DNA of 11,544 nt from Verrucomicrobia subdivision 6 bacterium BACL9 MAG-120507-bin52. GTDB taxonomy: Bacteria > Verrucomicrobiota > Verrucomicrobiia > Methylacidiphilales > Verrucolacustridaceae. The stretch spans positions 1 through 11,544 of the forward strand of contig LIBO01000016.1 of the NCBI GenBank assembly GCA_001438005.1, written 5' to 3'. Below, one piece after another: positions 1-7,255 of this stretch (the first letter of the stretch is position 1; every line of letters starts with the position of its first letter). The position numbers and the translations under genes are program-made. The notes beneath the pieces were generated by a model. That model made no database searches and was not told the DNA's origin. It worked only from the letters and a program-made list of their open reading frames with translations.

Positions 1-538
1 GGAAATTCTCGGTTACAAAAAACCCAAGGTGGGCCTCCTCTCGATCGGTTCGGAAGATGCCAAAGGTAACACCCTGACCAAGGAGGGATTCAAACTCCTC
101 TCCGCCGCTCCGATTCACTTCGTCGGCAATATTGAAGGGCGGGATCTTTTCGAACGCCCGGTGGAGGTTGTGGTCTGCGACGGATTTGTTGGAAATGTTG
201 TTCTCAAAACCAGTGAGAGCATTGCCTCCGCCATTTTCTCGTGGCTCAAACATGAAATTCAGAAAACCCCCATCCGGATGGCGGGTGCTTGGCTCGCTCG
301 CGCTGCCTTCAAGGCGATTAAGAAAAAAACCAGCTACGAAGAGTACGGCGGCTCCCTTCTTCTTGGTGTAAACGGCATCTGTGTCATCGCCCACGGTAGC
401 TCCAGCGTCAAAGCAATCCGCAACGCCGTTCGTGTCGCCGTTGAAGCCATCGAACACGGCGTGAACGACCGCATTATTCGTGCGGCGGAAATCGCCGGCG
501 CGCATAAGGAATCCCAAGCGGATGCCATCGCAGCCTAA
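1..538 (+). CDS. plsX: Phosphate acyltransferase PlsX, C-terminal part
   Basis: PlsX converts acyl-ACP to acyl-phosphate, the donor used by PlsY to start phosphatidic acid synthesis; it is a peripheral membrane enzyme of the cytoplasm. The reading frame is open from base 2, so the gene begins upstream of the window; about 178 C-terminal residues are present out of the roughly 330-350 usual for the family. The visible part has the hallmark stretches VGLLSIGSEDAKGN, FVGNIEGRDLFERPVEVVV and CDGFVGNVVLKTSES, and ends in the usual helical segment with YGGSLLLGVNG. A GTG at 29 is an internal valine, not a start. The 3' end overlaps fabH by 17 nt, the common plsX-fabH arrangement, which suggests coupled translation. 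Identity is seen directly from family motifs; function is by family knowledge. Confidence 0.95.
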   Translation, partial: EILGYKKPKVGLLSIGSEDAKGNTLTKEGFKLLSAAPIHFVGNIEGRDLFERPVEVVVCDGFVGNVVLKTSESIASAIFSWLKHEIQKTPIRMAGAWLARAAFKAIKKKTSYEEYGGSLLLGVNGICVIAHGSSSVKAIRNAVRVAVEAIEHGVNDRIIRAAEIAGAHKESQADAIAA

Positions 539-1517
539 GTCGGGCCTGCAGATCACGGGAACTGGCATTTACCTTCCCTCTCACGTCCTCACCAATCAAG
601 ACCTCGAAAAGCTGGTCGACACCTCGGACGAGTGGATTTTTTCCCGCACGGGAATCCGGGAACGTCGTATCGCCTCCGAAACCGAAACCTCCACTTGGAT
701 GGGGGTTCAAGCGGCCCAACAAGCTCTCACCCAAGCCAAGATTCAGGCCGCCGATTTAGATCTCATTTTGGTGGCGACCGTCACCCCCGACTCTTTTTTC
801 CCCTCGGCGGCTTGCCGCATCTCGGCCGAACTTGGGGCGACGGGTTGTCCCGCCTTCGATCTTCAAGCCGCCTGCTCGGGCTTCGTCTATGGAATGATTG
901 TTGCCGAGCAGTTTCTACGGACGGGCGCCGCCCGGAATGTACTCATCGTTGGAACCGAACGCCTCTCCTCCGTGGTCGACTGGAGAGATCGAAATACGTG
1001 CGTGCTTTTCGGGGATGGCGCGGGGGCAATCGTTCTGCGACAAAACGAGGCTTCTCGGGGTATCCTGGCTTTCGATTGGGGGGCAGACGGCGCCAGCGCG
1101 GATCTTCTTCATCTGCACAATCCTCAATCCCGCGGCCTTGCCACGAAACCCCCGGCTCCTCTCGCACCCGACTGCATCGTTATGGCTGGAAAAGAGATAT
1201 TTAAACAAGCCGTCAACGCCATGGCCGACTCGGCTCTCCGCACGCTCCAGAAAGCCGGCGTCAACCTCAGCGACGTTCGGTGTGTCATCTCTCATCAAGC
1301 CAACATCCGAATCATCGATGCTCTGGTCGATAAGCTGAAATTCCCCCGCGAGCGCTGCTTCGTGAACGTTCATAAGTACGGGAACATGTCCGCCGCCTGC
1401 ATCCCCGTCGCCCTGCACGAAGCGGGCCCCGAAATGAAGCTCCAAAAGGGGGACAAGGTTCTTCTGGTCGCTTTTGGCGGAGGCCTGACTTGGGCGAGTG
1501 CCTTGCTCGAGTGGTAG
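522..1517 (+). CDS. fabH: Beta-ketoacyl-ACP synthase III (FabH)
   Basis: FabH condenses acetyl-CoA (or another short acyl-CoA) with malonyl-ACP to begin each fatty acid chain in type II synthesis. The 331-residue product has the standard family length. The catalytic triad is visible: Cys118 in DLQAACSGF, His258 in ISHQANIRI and Asn288 in HKYGNMSAA; the glycine-rich end AFGGGLTWAS is also typical. The N-terminal signature DTSDEWIFSRTGIRERRI is present. I chose ATG at 522 because AAGGA lies at 506-510, 11 nt upstream, and because the protein then begins just before the conserved ITGTGIYLP strand; a GTG at 480 in the same frame would add 14 residues of poor quality and deepen the plsX overlap. 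The acyl-CoA preference (straight or branched) cannot be read from the sequence. Confidence 0.96.
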   Translation: MPSQPKSGLQITGTGIYLPSHVLTNQDLEKLVDTSDEWIFSRTGIRERRIASETETSTWMGVQAAQQALTQAKIQAADLDLILVATVTPDSFFPSAACRISAELGATGCPAFDLQAACSGFVYGMIVAEQFLRTGAARNVLIVGTERLSSVVDWRDRNTCVLFGDGAGAIVLRQNEASRGILAFDWGADGASADLLHLHNPQSRGLATKPPAPLAPDCIVMAGKEIFKQAVNAMADSALRTLQKAGVNLSDVRCVISHQANIRIIDALVDKLKFPRERCFVNVHKYGNMSAACIPVALHEAGPEMKLQKGDKVLLVAFGGGLTWASALLEW

Positions 1518-2350
1518 AATTCTCCCAAAAATCTTCTGCCGTAGGACGCATTGTGGCCGACTACGAGCGTGCCCTTCACGTGGAGGGCCGGCGCCAACTT
1601 GGTCTTTTTGCGCTGGAGGGTTTTCGTCTGATCGAGCGCGCCCTCGCCACCTCGACCCCACTCACCCACGTCCTTTGCCACGAATCGGCACCTCGCGATC
1701 CGTCCCCACGTCTGCAAAAGATTCTCCAGCAACTTGAGCAGCAGAAGCAGTCGGTTGTCTCGGTGCCCGACTCGATCATGGAAAAACTTCTGGAGGGGCG
1801 GACCCTGGGTCCCGTGCTCGCTTTGGCCAAGATTCCGACCGCCCCGGACCTCGAAAAACTTTGCTCCCATCGGCCCGCTGATATCTCCACGAAGTTTCTC
1901 GTCCTGGATGAGATGATGGATCCTGGAAACGTCGGCGCTTTGCTTCGCACCGCTCACGCCATGGGAATCGAGGCTCTGATTGCTTTGGGTGGGACCGATC
2001 CTTTCCACCCCCGCGCCGCCCGAACCTCCATGGGGAGTATATTTCGCGTGCCGATTCTTCGCTTGCCCACGCTCGAACCTCTTTTAACGCTCTTTCATCA
2101 ATATGACATTTTCACGATTGGGGCGACCAGTGACGCTCCGACCCTTCTTCCCCACGCATCCATTCCCAAGAAAACAGTCGCCCTATTTGTTGGCAACGAA
2201 GGCAAGGGACTCTCCCCATCCGTCCGCTCCGCTTTAGATCTCCTCGTCGCTATTCCCATGAGCAACACCATCGACTCCTTTTCCATTAATGCCGCCACCG
2301 CCATCACTCTCTACGCTCTCAACCACCCGAATCGAGACGCGCTGCCCTAG
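1490..2350 (+). CDS. SpoU/TrmH-family RNA 2'-O-methyltransferase
   Basis: The protein is a SPOUT-class (trefoil-knot) methyltransferase that should move a methyl group from S-adenosylmethionine to a ribose 2'-OH of rRNA or tRNA. All three family motifs are seen: motif 1 LDEMMDPGNVGALLRTA (about 139-155) with the RNA-binding Asn/Arg, motif 2 ALFVGNEGKGLS (231-242), and motif 3 IPMSNTIDSFSINAATA (255-271). An N-terminal substrate-binding domain (RRQLGLFALEGFRLIERAL, 34-52) precedes the catalytic domain, as in RlmB/TsnR-like members. The target nucleotide cannot be assigned. The start is uncertain: TTG at 1490 has GGAGG (1479-1483) 6 nt upstream and overlaps fabH by 28 nt; GTG at 1511 overlaps the fabH stop by 7 nt, and GTG at 1553 is a third choice. 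No ATG is available near the N-terminus. It sits directly behind fabH, presumably on the same transcript. Confidence 0.9.
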   Translation: MGECLARVVEFSQKSSAVGRIVADYERALHVEGRRQLGLFALEGFRLIERALATSTPLTHVLCHESAPRDPSPRLQKILQQLEQQKQSVVSVPDSIMEKLLEGRTLGPVLALAKIPTAPDLEKLCSHRPADISTKFLVLDEMMDPGNVGALLRTAHAMGIEALIALGGTDPFHPRAARTSMGSIFRVPILRLPTLEPLLTLFHQYDIFTIGATSDAPTLLPHASIPKKTVALFVGNEGKGLSPSVRSALDLLVAIPMSNTIDSFSINAATAITLYALNHPNRDALP

Positions 2351-2478
2351 TTTCACTTACTCATCGTCACATAGCCATCTAAGGTCATCCCCCAATCCTT
2401 TGATACCTGCTACCCAACAAAAAGAATTTGCACTCGTTCTCGAACAATATTTTACAAGCCGGTTTTTCGCGGTCTGCG
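2351..2478. other. Convergent intergenic gap
   Basis: This 128-nt gap separates the plus-strand methyltransferase gene from the minus-strand waaA. It is more AT-rich than the flanking genes (for example AACAAAAAGAATTTG and AACAATATTTTAC). I see no ORF with family similarity and no classic stem plus T-run terminator on either strand, although termination of both operons is expected here. Confidence 0.6.
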
Positions 2479-3822
2479 TCAACTGGAGGCGCTCGAGCGC
2501 TCCGATTTGGCGATCTCACCAATCAAAATCTCGGCACATCTTCTGCCTGCTCCCAAATGCTCCTGAAAACACGCCTTCGCTCGCCGACCTAGCTCCTCCC
2601 GCTCCCCCCGATTCGCCAAAAGTTCGCTCACCACCCGCTCCAAATCCTCGACCGATCCGGTCACTCGAATTCCCTTGGTCTCCTCAAACTCTTTCCGAAG
2701 CGACATGAAGTTTTCCATGTGCGGCCCTGCCACAATTGCCCGACCGTACCTCGCCGCCTCTAAAAAGTTTTGCCCGCCCGTTCCGGTCATCGTCTTGCCG
2801 ATGAAAACCAAATCCGCGGTCGGATAAAGATCCCGCAATTCCCCCGTCGTATCCACTAAGACAATTTCAGGGTCGCTCCCAACCTGATTTTTTAAATCGG
2901 ACCGCTTCATCACCCGTAGTCCCGTCCCCCTTAACTCCGCCAGAATCGACCCTGCTCTCTCCACATGCCTTGGGACCAACATCAAGCGCAACTCCGGATG
3001 CTTTGCCCGCAAAGCCCTGATCAACTCCGCCAAAATCATCTCCTCCCCTGGATGCGTGCTTCCCCCCAATAAAAGAACCTGCCCTTGATCCCACCCCGCC
3101 GCTCGCCGTATCTCCAATCCTTTCCCAGGATGATCTGCCGCCAAAGCAGCCACATCATACTTCATGCTGCCCATCAAATGCAGGTGCTCCTCGGGAAATC
3201 CCGCAATGGCGAACCTCCTCATGTCCTCCGGACTTTGCACCCCAATCCAATCAAATAATTGAAGCACCGGACGAACAAAGCTTCTTGCGATCCGGAACAA
3301 GCGGCGATTTCTCCGCGACAACCTCGAGTTCACCAGAAAAACCTTCACCCCCATTTTTCGAGCCCGCCACAACATGTTCGGCCAAATCTCATTCTCGACT
3401 AAAATCAGCGCCGCCGGACGAATCCTTCGAAAGGCTCTCAACATGGAGTAGTAGAAATCGGTTGGGGCGTACACCATCCGCGTTTGCGGATCTAAGAGGG
3501 GTTCTCCCATCCTGCGACCCGTGGGTGTTCCCGTCGTCAGCAAGATTCGTAGATTCGGTCGTAGAGCACGCAGTTCGCGGACAAAAACACGCGCCAACAA
3601 CATCTCGCCCACGCTCACCGCATGAATCCAAATCGGCCGCCTCGGATCCTTCAGCCACTCCTTCAAATCCGGCGGATAGTGCCCCAGCCTCTCCCCCAAT
3701 CGCTCCCAAAACGGTTGCCTTCTCCAAATCAGATACGTCAGATAAGGCCATGTCAGGGCAAACCCAATCGTGAAGAGCACATTGTACCCGATTTTCAGTA
3801 GCGGTTGGGGAATCGAACTCAT
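2479..3822 (-). CDS. waaA: 3-deoxy-D-manno-octulosonic acid (Kdo) transferase WaaA
   Basis: WaaA (KdtA) transfers Kdo from CMP-Kdo to lipid IVA on the cytoplasmic face of the inner membrane, building the inner core of LPS. The 447-residue product begins with a hydrophobic anchor (about residues 11-32) and then the RLGERLG segment, whose Glu44 probably corresponds to the general base of the family. Further motifs are IWIHAVSVGE (64-73), LVENEIWPN (141-149), NSRLSRR (165-171), GGSTHPGEE (253-261), VPRHVERA (283-290), DTTGELRDLYPTADLVFIGK (324-343) and GGQNFLEAARYG (349-360). The last usually reads GGHN, so Gln replaces His. The start ATG overlaps the stop of the xer gene as ATGA, giving strong support for this start and for translational coupling. 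It is the last gene of the operon. How many Kdo units it adds cannot be told. Confidence 0.94.
   Translation of the reverse strand: MSSIPQPLLKIGYNVLFTIGFALTWPYLTYLIWRRQPFWERLGERLGHYPPDLKEWLKDPRRPIWIHAVSVGEMLLARVFVRELRALRPNLRILLTTGTPTGRRMGEPLLDPQTRMVYAPTDFYYSMLRAFRRIRPAALILVENEIWPNMLWRARKMGVKVFLVNSRLSRRNRRLFRIARSFVRPVLQLFDWIGVQSPEDMRRFAIAGFPEEHLHLMGSMKYDVAALAADHPGKGLEIRRAAGWDQGQVLLLGGSTHPGEEMILAELIRALRAKHPELRLMLVPRHVERAGSILAELRGTGLRVMKRSDLKNQVGSDPEIVLVDTTGELRDLYPTADLVFIGKTMTGTGGQNFLEAARYGRAIVAGPHMENFMSLRKEFEETKGIRVTGSVEDLERVVSELLANRGEREELGRRAKACFQEHLGAGRRCAEILIGEIAKSERSSASS
2485..2503 (-). terminator. Bulged hairpin at the 3' end of waaA, no T-run
   Basis: GGAGGCGCTCGAGCGCTCC folds into a 7-bp GC-rich stem with one bulged G (2489) and a TCGA loop (2493-2496). 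It covers the last codons of waaA. Neither strand has a T-run after it, so it is not a classic intrinsic terminator; it could stabilise the 3' end or pause polymerase. It could also be chance in GC-rich coding DNA. Confidence 0.25.
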
Positions 3823-4739
3823 GCTCTTGGATGCGCCTTTCCATACGCGCCCCGCAACCGCTCCGTGGTCACCCGAGTGTAAATTTCTGTGCTGGTTAAT
3901 CTCGCATGCCCCAGAAGCTCCTGCACCGCTCTCAAATCTGCCCCGCGCGCTAGTAAATGCGTCGCAAAACTGTGGCGCAACTTATGGGGCGTCAACGATG
4001 GGTCTAACTCTGCCTCCGCCAAGTACTCCTTCAGATTTCTCTGAAAGACCCGCGCACAAAGACGCTCACCCCGTGGCCCCAAAAAAGCAGGTCCAGCCTC
4101 CCTCCTCCAAGATGCGGGTAACTTCTCGAAATATTTTTCCATCCCCTGCCGCACCGCCTCTCCCAGCACCACCAGTCGCTCCTTTCCCCCTTTTCCCTTC
4201 ACCTTCAATGTCCGCTTTCCCTCCTCGCGAAACGCCCGCCAAGAAAGACTCAGCGCCTCACCCAACCGCAGGCCCGTTCCATAGAGCAACTCCAATAACG
4301 CCGCATCTCGCCACCTCGCCCACGCCGGCTCTTTTCGGCCCGCTACTTTGCTCGGCTTTTTCTCCAGCAATCGGCTCGGGGCCGCCAAAAGATGGGTCAT
4401 CTGCTCTTCACTTAGAAAACGGGGCAGGCTTTTTCTCGGCCGAGGCAACCGCAACCCCGCCGCCGGGTTGTCCGTTCTCTCCCCGCGAGACTGCATCCAC
4501 TGAAAGAAAGTCCGCAGCGCCGAGAATCGTAGTCGCACCGAGGCAGGCCCGTGCCGACCCTCCCCCGCCAACCCGTGCAAATAAGCCCGGCAATCCGATT
4601 CCTGAATACCCTCCCAGCCCCCTTTTCGTTTGGATTGAAACTCGGCCAGTACCTGCCCGTAATTGCGCACGGTATGGCTCGAAAGCCCTCGCTCCTCCGC
4701 CAAATGCCGGAGAAACGTGGCCGTTTTAGGATCGGCCAC
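3819..4739 (-). CDS. xerC: Tyrosine recombinase of the XerC/XerD type
   Basis: This is a tyrosine site-specific recombinase expected to resolve chromosome dimers at a dif site. The 306-residue length is that of XerC/XerD. The N-terminal SAM-like DNA-binding domain (about 1-100, with LSSHTVRNYGQVLAEF) is followed by the catalytic domain with all active residues: Arg158 in YGTGLRLGEAL, Lys183 in KGKGGKER, His252 and Arg255 in HKLRHSFATHLL, His278 in ELLGHARLTS and the nucleophile Tyr287 in TEIYTRV. The gene starts at GTG 17 nt after the topoisomerase stop; the nearby CGAGG abuts the GTG too closely for a good ribosome site, so the start is less certain than the rest. Its place after dprA and a topoisomerase gene favours the xerC name, but XerD or an orphan Xer cannot be excluded from sequence alone. 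Confidence 0.9.
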   Translation of the reverse strand: MADPKTATFLRHLAEERGLSSHTVRNYGQVLAEFQSKRKGGWEGIQESDCRAYLHGLAGEGRHGPASVRLRFSALRTFFQWMQSRGERTDNPAAGLRLPRPRKSLPRFLSEEQMTHLLAAPSRLLEKKPSKVAGRKEPAWARWRDAALLELLYGTGLRLGEALSLSWRAFREEGKRTLKVKGKGGKERLVVLGEAVRQGMEKYFEKLPASWRREAGPAFLGPRGERLCARVFQRNLKEYLAEAELDPSLTPHKLRHSFATHLLARGADLRAVQELLGHARLTSTEIYTRVTTERLRGAYGKAHPRA

Positions 4740-4756
4740 CTCGATCGATTCGGTTT

Positions 4757-7252
4757 TCAGGCGGCCGCGCTGGCCCGGGCTTTGGCCGTCTTGGCGCTCT
4801 TGGGCTTGCGCGGTTCCCGAGGAGGAAAATCAAAAGAGACTTTCCCGTCTTTCCACATGAGGAAAGCGGAGAAAGGCCGACGGGTCTTATTCGAAATAAA
4901 TTTTTCCAGCAGGCCCGTCCTTCCACTCTTCAGTAACTCCACCACCTCGGGAACCGAGATCTCGCGATTCAATATTTTCTTCGAAACCTTGAATGTGCAG
5001 GTCGAGGGCTTGGCCACGCTGTGCTCGCAGACATAGCGAAGCTGGCTGGCAAACATATTTCCACCGCAGGCGGGACACTTTCCCAACGACTCTTGGCCGG
5101 TGAAATCCAGCGTTCCCTCCTCCTCCCCCACGACCAACTCGATCTTCCGCCCTTCGCCTAACTTCAACCCCGCCGAAAAGGGCCGCCCCAGGCGACTTCG
5201 AAATCCATCCACCAAACCCATCGTACCCTTCTGCAGGAGCTCCAAAAATTCGTGCGCCTCGATTCTCCTACCCGCCAGAACTTTTCTCACCGCGTATCCC
5301 TGATCCAAGGTCCGGTACTCCCGCAGGGTTTCTTCAAACTCCTGCCCAGTCTGGGGATCTTTAAAATCCAATTTTCGTAACACATGATCCTTGTCCACAA
5401 ACATTCGTGCTTTTTCCACAATATCCCGCGTTACTTTTTGAATTTCCCGCATGAACTCCTCTCGCTTCATCCGTCCGTGCTCCACCTCCTTCAACTTGTA
5501 CTCCCACTCCCCCGTCATTTCCGGAGATTGCAAAATCTCGATTCCTAAAGCGTCCAGCGTCTCAAACAGTCCAAACGCCTTCGCGGTGGGCACCAACTCC
5601 CGCCCAATTCGTCGCACGTACTCCTCCGAAATCAATGTCTCAATTGTCGCCGCCCGCGTCGCCGGCGTCCCCAACCCCCGCTCGCCCATCGCCTCACGGA
5701 GCGCATCATCATCCAAGGTTTTCCCCGCACCCTCCATCGCACTTAACAGGGTCGCCTCGGTCATTCGAGCCGGTGGCTTTGTCTGTAATCCCTCCGCCAA
5801 AATCGCCACCGTCTTCACCTTCTCTCCCTCCTCTACCGAAACCAGAAGCTTCCCCTCCTCACCCCCACCCTCCTCCACCGCCTCTTTGCCATAGACCGCC
5901 AGCCAGCCGGCCTCTTTCAAAATTTTCCCATCCGTCCGAAAGGCATGCTCCCCCACCCGGGTGATTCGATTCGTTACCTCATAAACCGCCTCGGGATAAA
6001 ACACAGCAATAAACCTCCGCACAATCGCCGCATACACCTTCATCTCGATTTCATCCAGCTTCGCCGGAATCTGCATCGTTGGAATGATGGCAAAGTGGTC
6101 ACTCACCTTCGCGGTGTTGAACACCCGCTTGGTCGGCTTTAACCAGCCACTCTTTAAAACTTTTTTGGAAAATTCGCCAAACTCACTGTCCTGAAAATTT
6201 TCTAAGGTTGTTTTGGCCACCTCCAGGTAATCCTCCGGCAAATACCGCGAGTCCGTTCGCGGATAAGTAATCGCCTTATGTTTCTCATAGAGAGCTTGGG
6301 CGATCTGCAGCGTCCGCCGTGCCGATAGGCCAAAACGGCTGTTTCCCTCTCGTTGCAAACTCGTCAGATCGTAGAGCAGGGGCGAAAGTTGCCGTGCCGG
6401 TTTCTTCTCGTCCTGCACCGTCCCGGTCTTCCCTCGACAAGCTTCCACAATCTCCTCCGCCCTCTCCTTGCTCCATAACCGCTCCGGCTTTTGTTCCGCC
6501 CCCCGGTCGGCCACCTTCTGATCCGCTACCTTCTCATCCAGCCACTTGCCCTCATACTCGCCCGCCTTCGCCCCAAAGGTCGCATGTACTTCCCAAAAGT
6601 CTTTCGGCACAAAGGCCCGTATTTGCTTCTCCCGCTCGACCAAGATACTCAGCGTCGGAGTCTGCACCCGACCCGCCGTGGTCAGAAAAAATCCACCCCC
6701 CTTCGAATTCAAGGCCGTTAATGCCCGAGTGGTATTGATTCCCACCAGCCAATCACTTTCCGAGCGTGATTTGGCCGCATCCAACAACGGCTCCATCTCC
6801 TCCTCTTTCCGCAACTTGGTGAACCCCTCTCGAACCGAGGCCGGCGTCATCGATTGCAACCACAACCTCTGCACTTTTTTCTTACACCCCGCCGCCTCCA
6901 TCACGTAACGAAAAATCAACTCCCCTTCCCGCCCCGCGTCACACGCGTTGATCACCCCGGTCACATCTTTCCTTTTGAGCAACTTCTGCAGGACCTCAAA
7001 CCGAGGCGCCGTCCGCTCAATCACCTTCAACTTAAACTCCTCGGGCAACAGAGGCAGGCTTTCAAAACTCCACTTTCCCTTTCCTTTGCCGTACTCGGTC
7101 GGCTTGCACAACTCAATCAAGTGACCAATGGCGGAACTGAGCACGAAATCTTCCGATTCCCAATACTCCCCCTCCTTTTTAAATCCAGTCAGCACCCTGG
7201 CCAAATCATTGGCCACGCTCGGCTTTTCCGCGATGATCAGCTTTTTCGCCAT
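4757..7252 (-). CDS. topB: Type IA DNA topoisomerase, TopB-like, with C-terminal repeats
   Basis: The enzyme cuts one DNA strand through a 5'-phosphotyrosine and relaxes negative supercoils or decatenates. The N-terminus KKLIIAEKPSVANDLARVL and the TOPRIM motif DAGREGE (Asp105, Glu109, Glu111; first acidic residue Glu9) are of the topoisomerase III kind, not the VESPAKA/DPDREGE pattern of TopA. The nucleophile is Tyr330 in AITYPRTDSRYLP; other core motifs are TAGRVQTPTLSI (192-203), SDHFAIIPT (384-392) and GLGTPATRAATIETLI (526-541). The 831-residue length exceeds classical TopB. The extra C-terminus has two similar repeats (about 655-715 and 757-812, both with ELL..G..GL and RPFSA) around a four-cysteine zinc ribbon (Cys726, 729, 742, 752), then a basic Ala/Lys tail. 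It starts 3 nt after the dprA stop. No clear Shine-Dalgarno is seen. A TopA role by position is possible. Confidence 0.93.
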   Translation of the reverse strand: MAKKLIIAEKPSVANDLARVLTGFKKEGEYWESEDFVLSSAIGHLIELCKPTEYGKGKGKWSFESLPLLPEEFKLKVIERTAPRFEVLQKLLKRKDVTGVINACDAGREGELIFRYVMEAAGCKKKVQRLWLQSMTPASVREGFTKLRKEEEMEPLLDAAKSRSESDWLVGINTTRALTALNSKGGGFFLTTAGRVQTPTLSILVEREKQIRAFVPKDFWEVHATFGAKAGEYEGKWLDEKVADQKVADRGAEQKPERLWSKERAEEIVEACRGKTGTVQDEKKPARQLSPLLYDLTSLQREGNSRFGLSARRTLQIAQALYEKHKAITYPRTDSRYLPEDYLEVAKTTLENFQDSEFGEFSKKVLKSGWLKPTKRVFNTAKVSDHFAIIPTMQIPAKLDEIEMKVYAAIVRRFIAVFYPEAVYEVTNRITRVGEHAFRTDGKILKEAGWLAVYGKEAVEEGGGEEGKLLVSVEEGEKVKTVAILAEGLQTKPPARMTEATLLSAMEGAGKTLDDDALREAMGERGLGTPATRAATIETLISEEYVRRIGRELVPTAKAFGLFETLDALGIEILQSPEMTGEWEYKLKEVEHGRMKREEFMREIQKVTRDIVEKARMFVDKDHVLRKLDFKDPQTGQEFEETLREYRTLDQGYAVRKVLAGRRIEAHEFLELLQKGTMGLVDGFRSRLGRPFSAGLKLGEGRKIELVVGEEEGTLDFTGQESLGKCPACGGNMFASQLRYVCEHSVAKPSTCTFKVSKKILNREISVPEVVELLKSGRTGLLEKFISNKTRRPFSAFLMWKDGKVSFDFPPREPRKPKSAKTAKARASAAA

Positions 7253-7255
7253 AGA

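Noticed and set aside
480..521. Earlier GTG start for fabH
   Set aside because: It adds basic residues before the usual FabH N-terminus, and the ATG at 522 has a ribosome site.
915..1661. 248-codon minus-strand ORF opposite fabH
   Set aside because: It overlaps an unmistakable FabH and has no recognisable domain.
3770..4729. 319-codon plus-strand ORF opposite the xer gene
   Set aside because: It is the antisense shadow of a gene with complete catalytic residues. Its product is Pro/Ala/Ser-rich with no family motif, as expected from the base skew.
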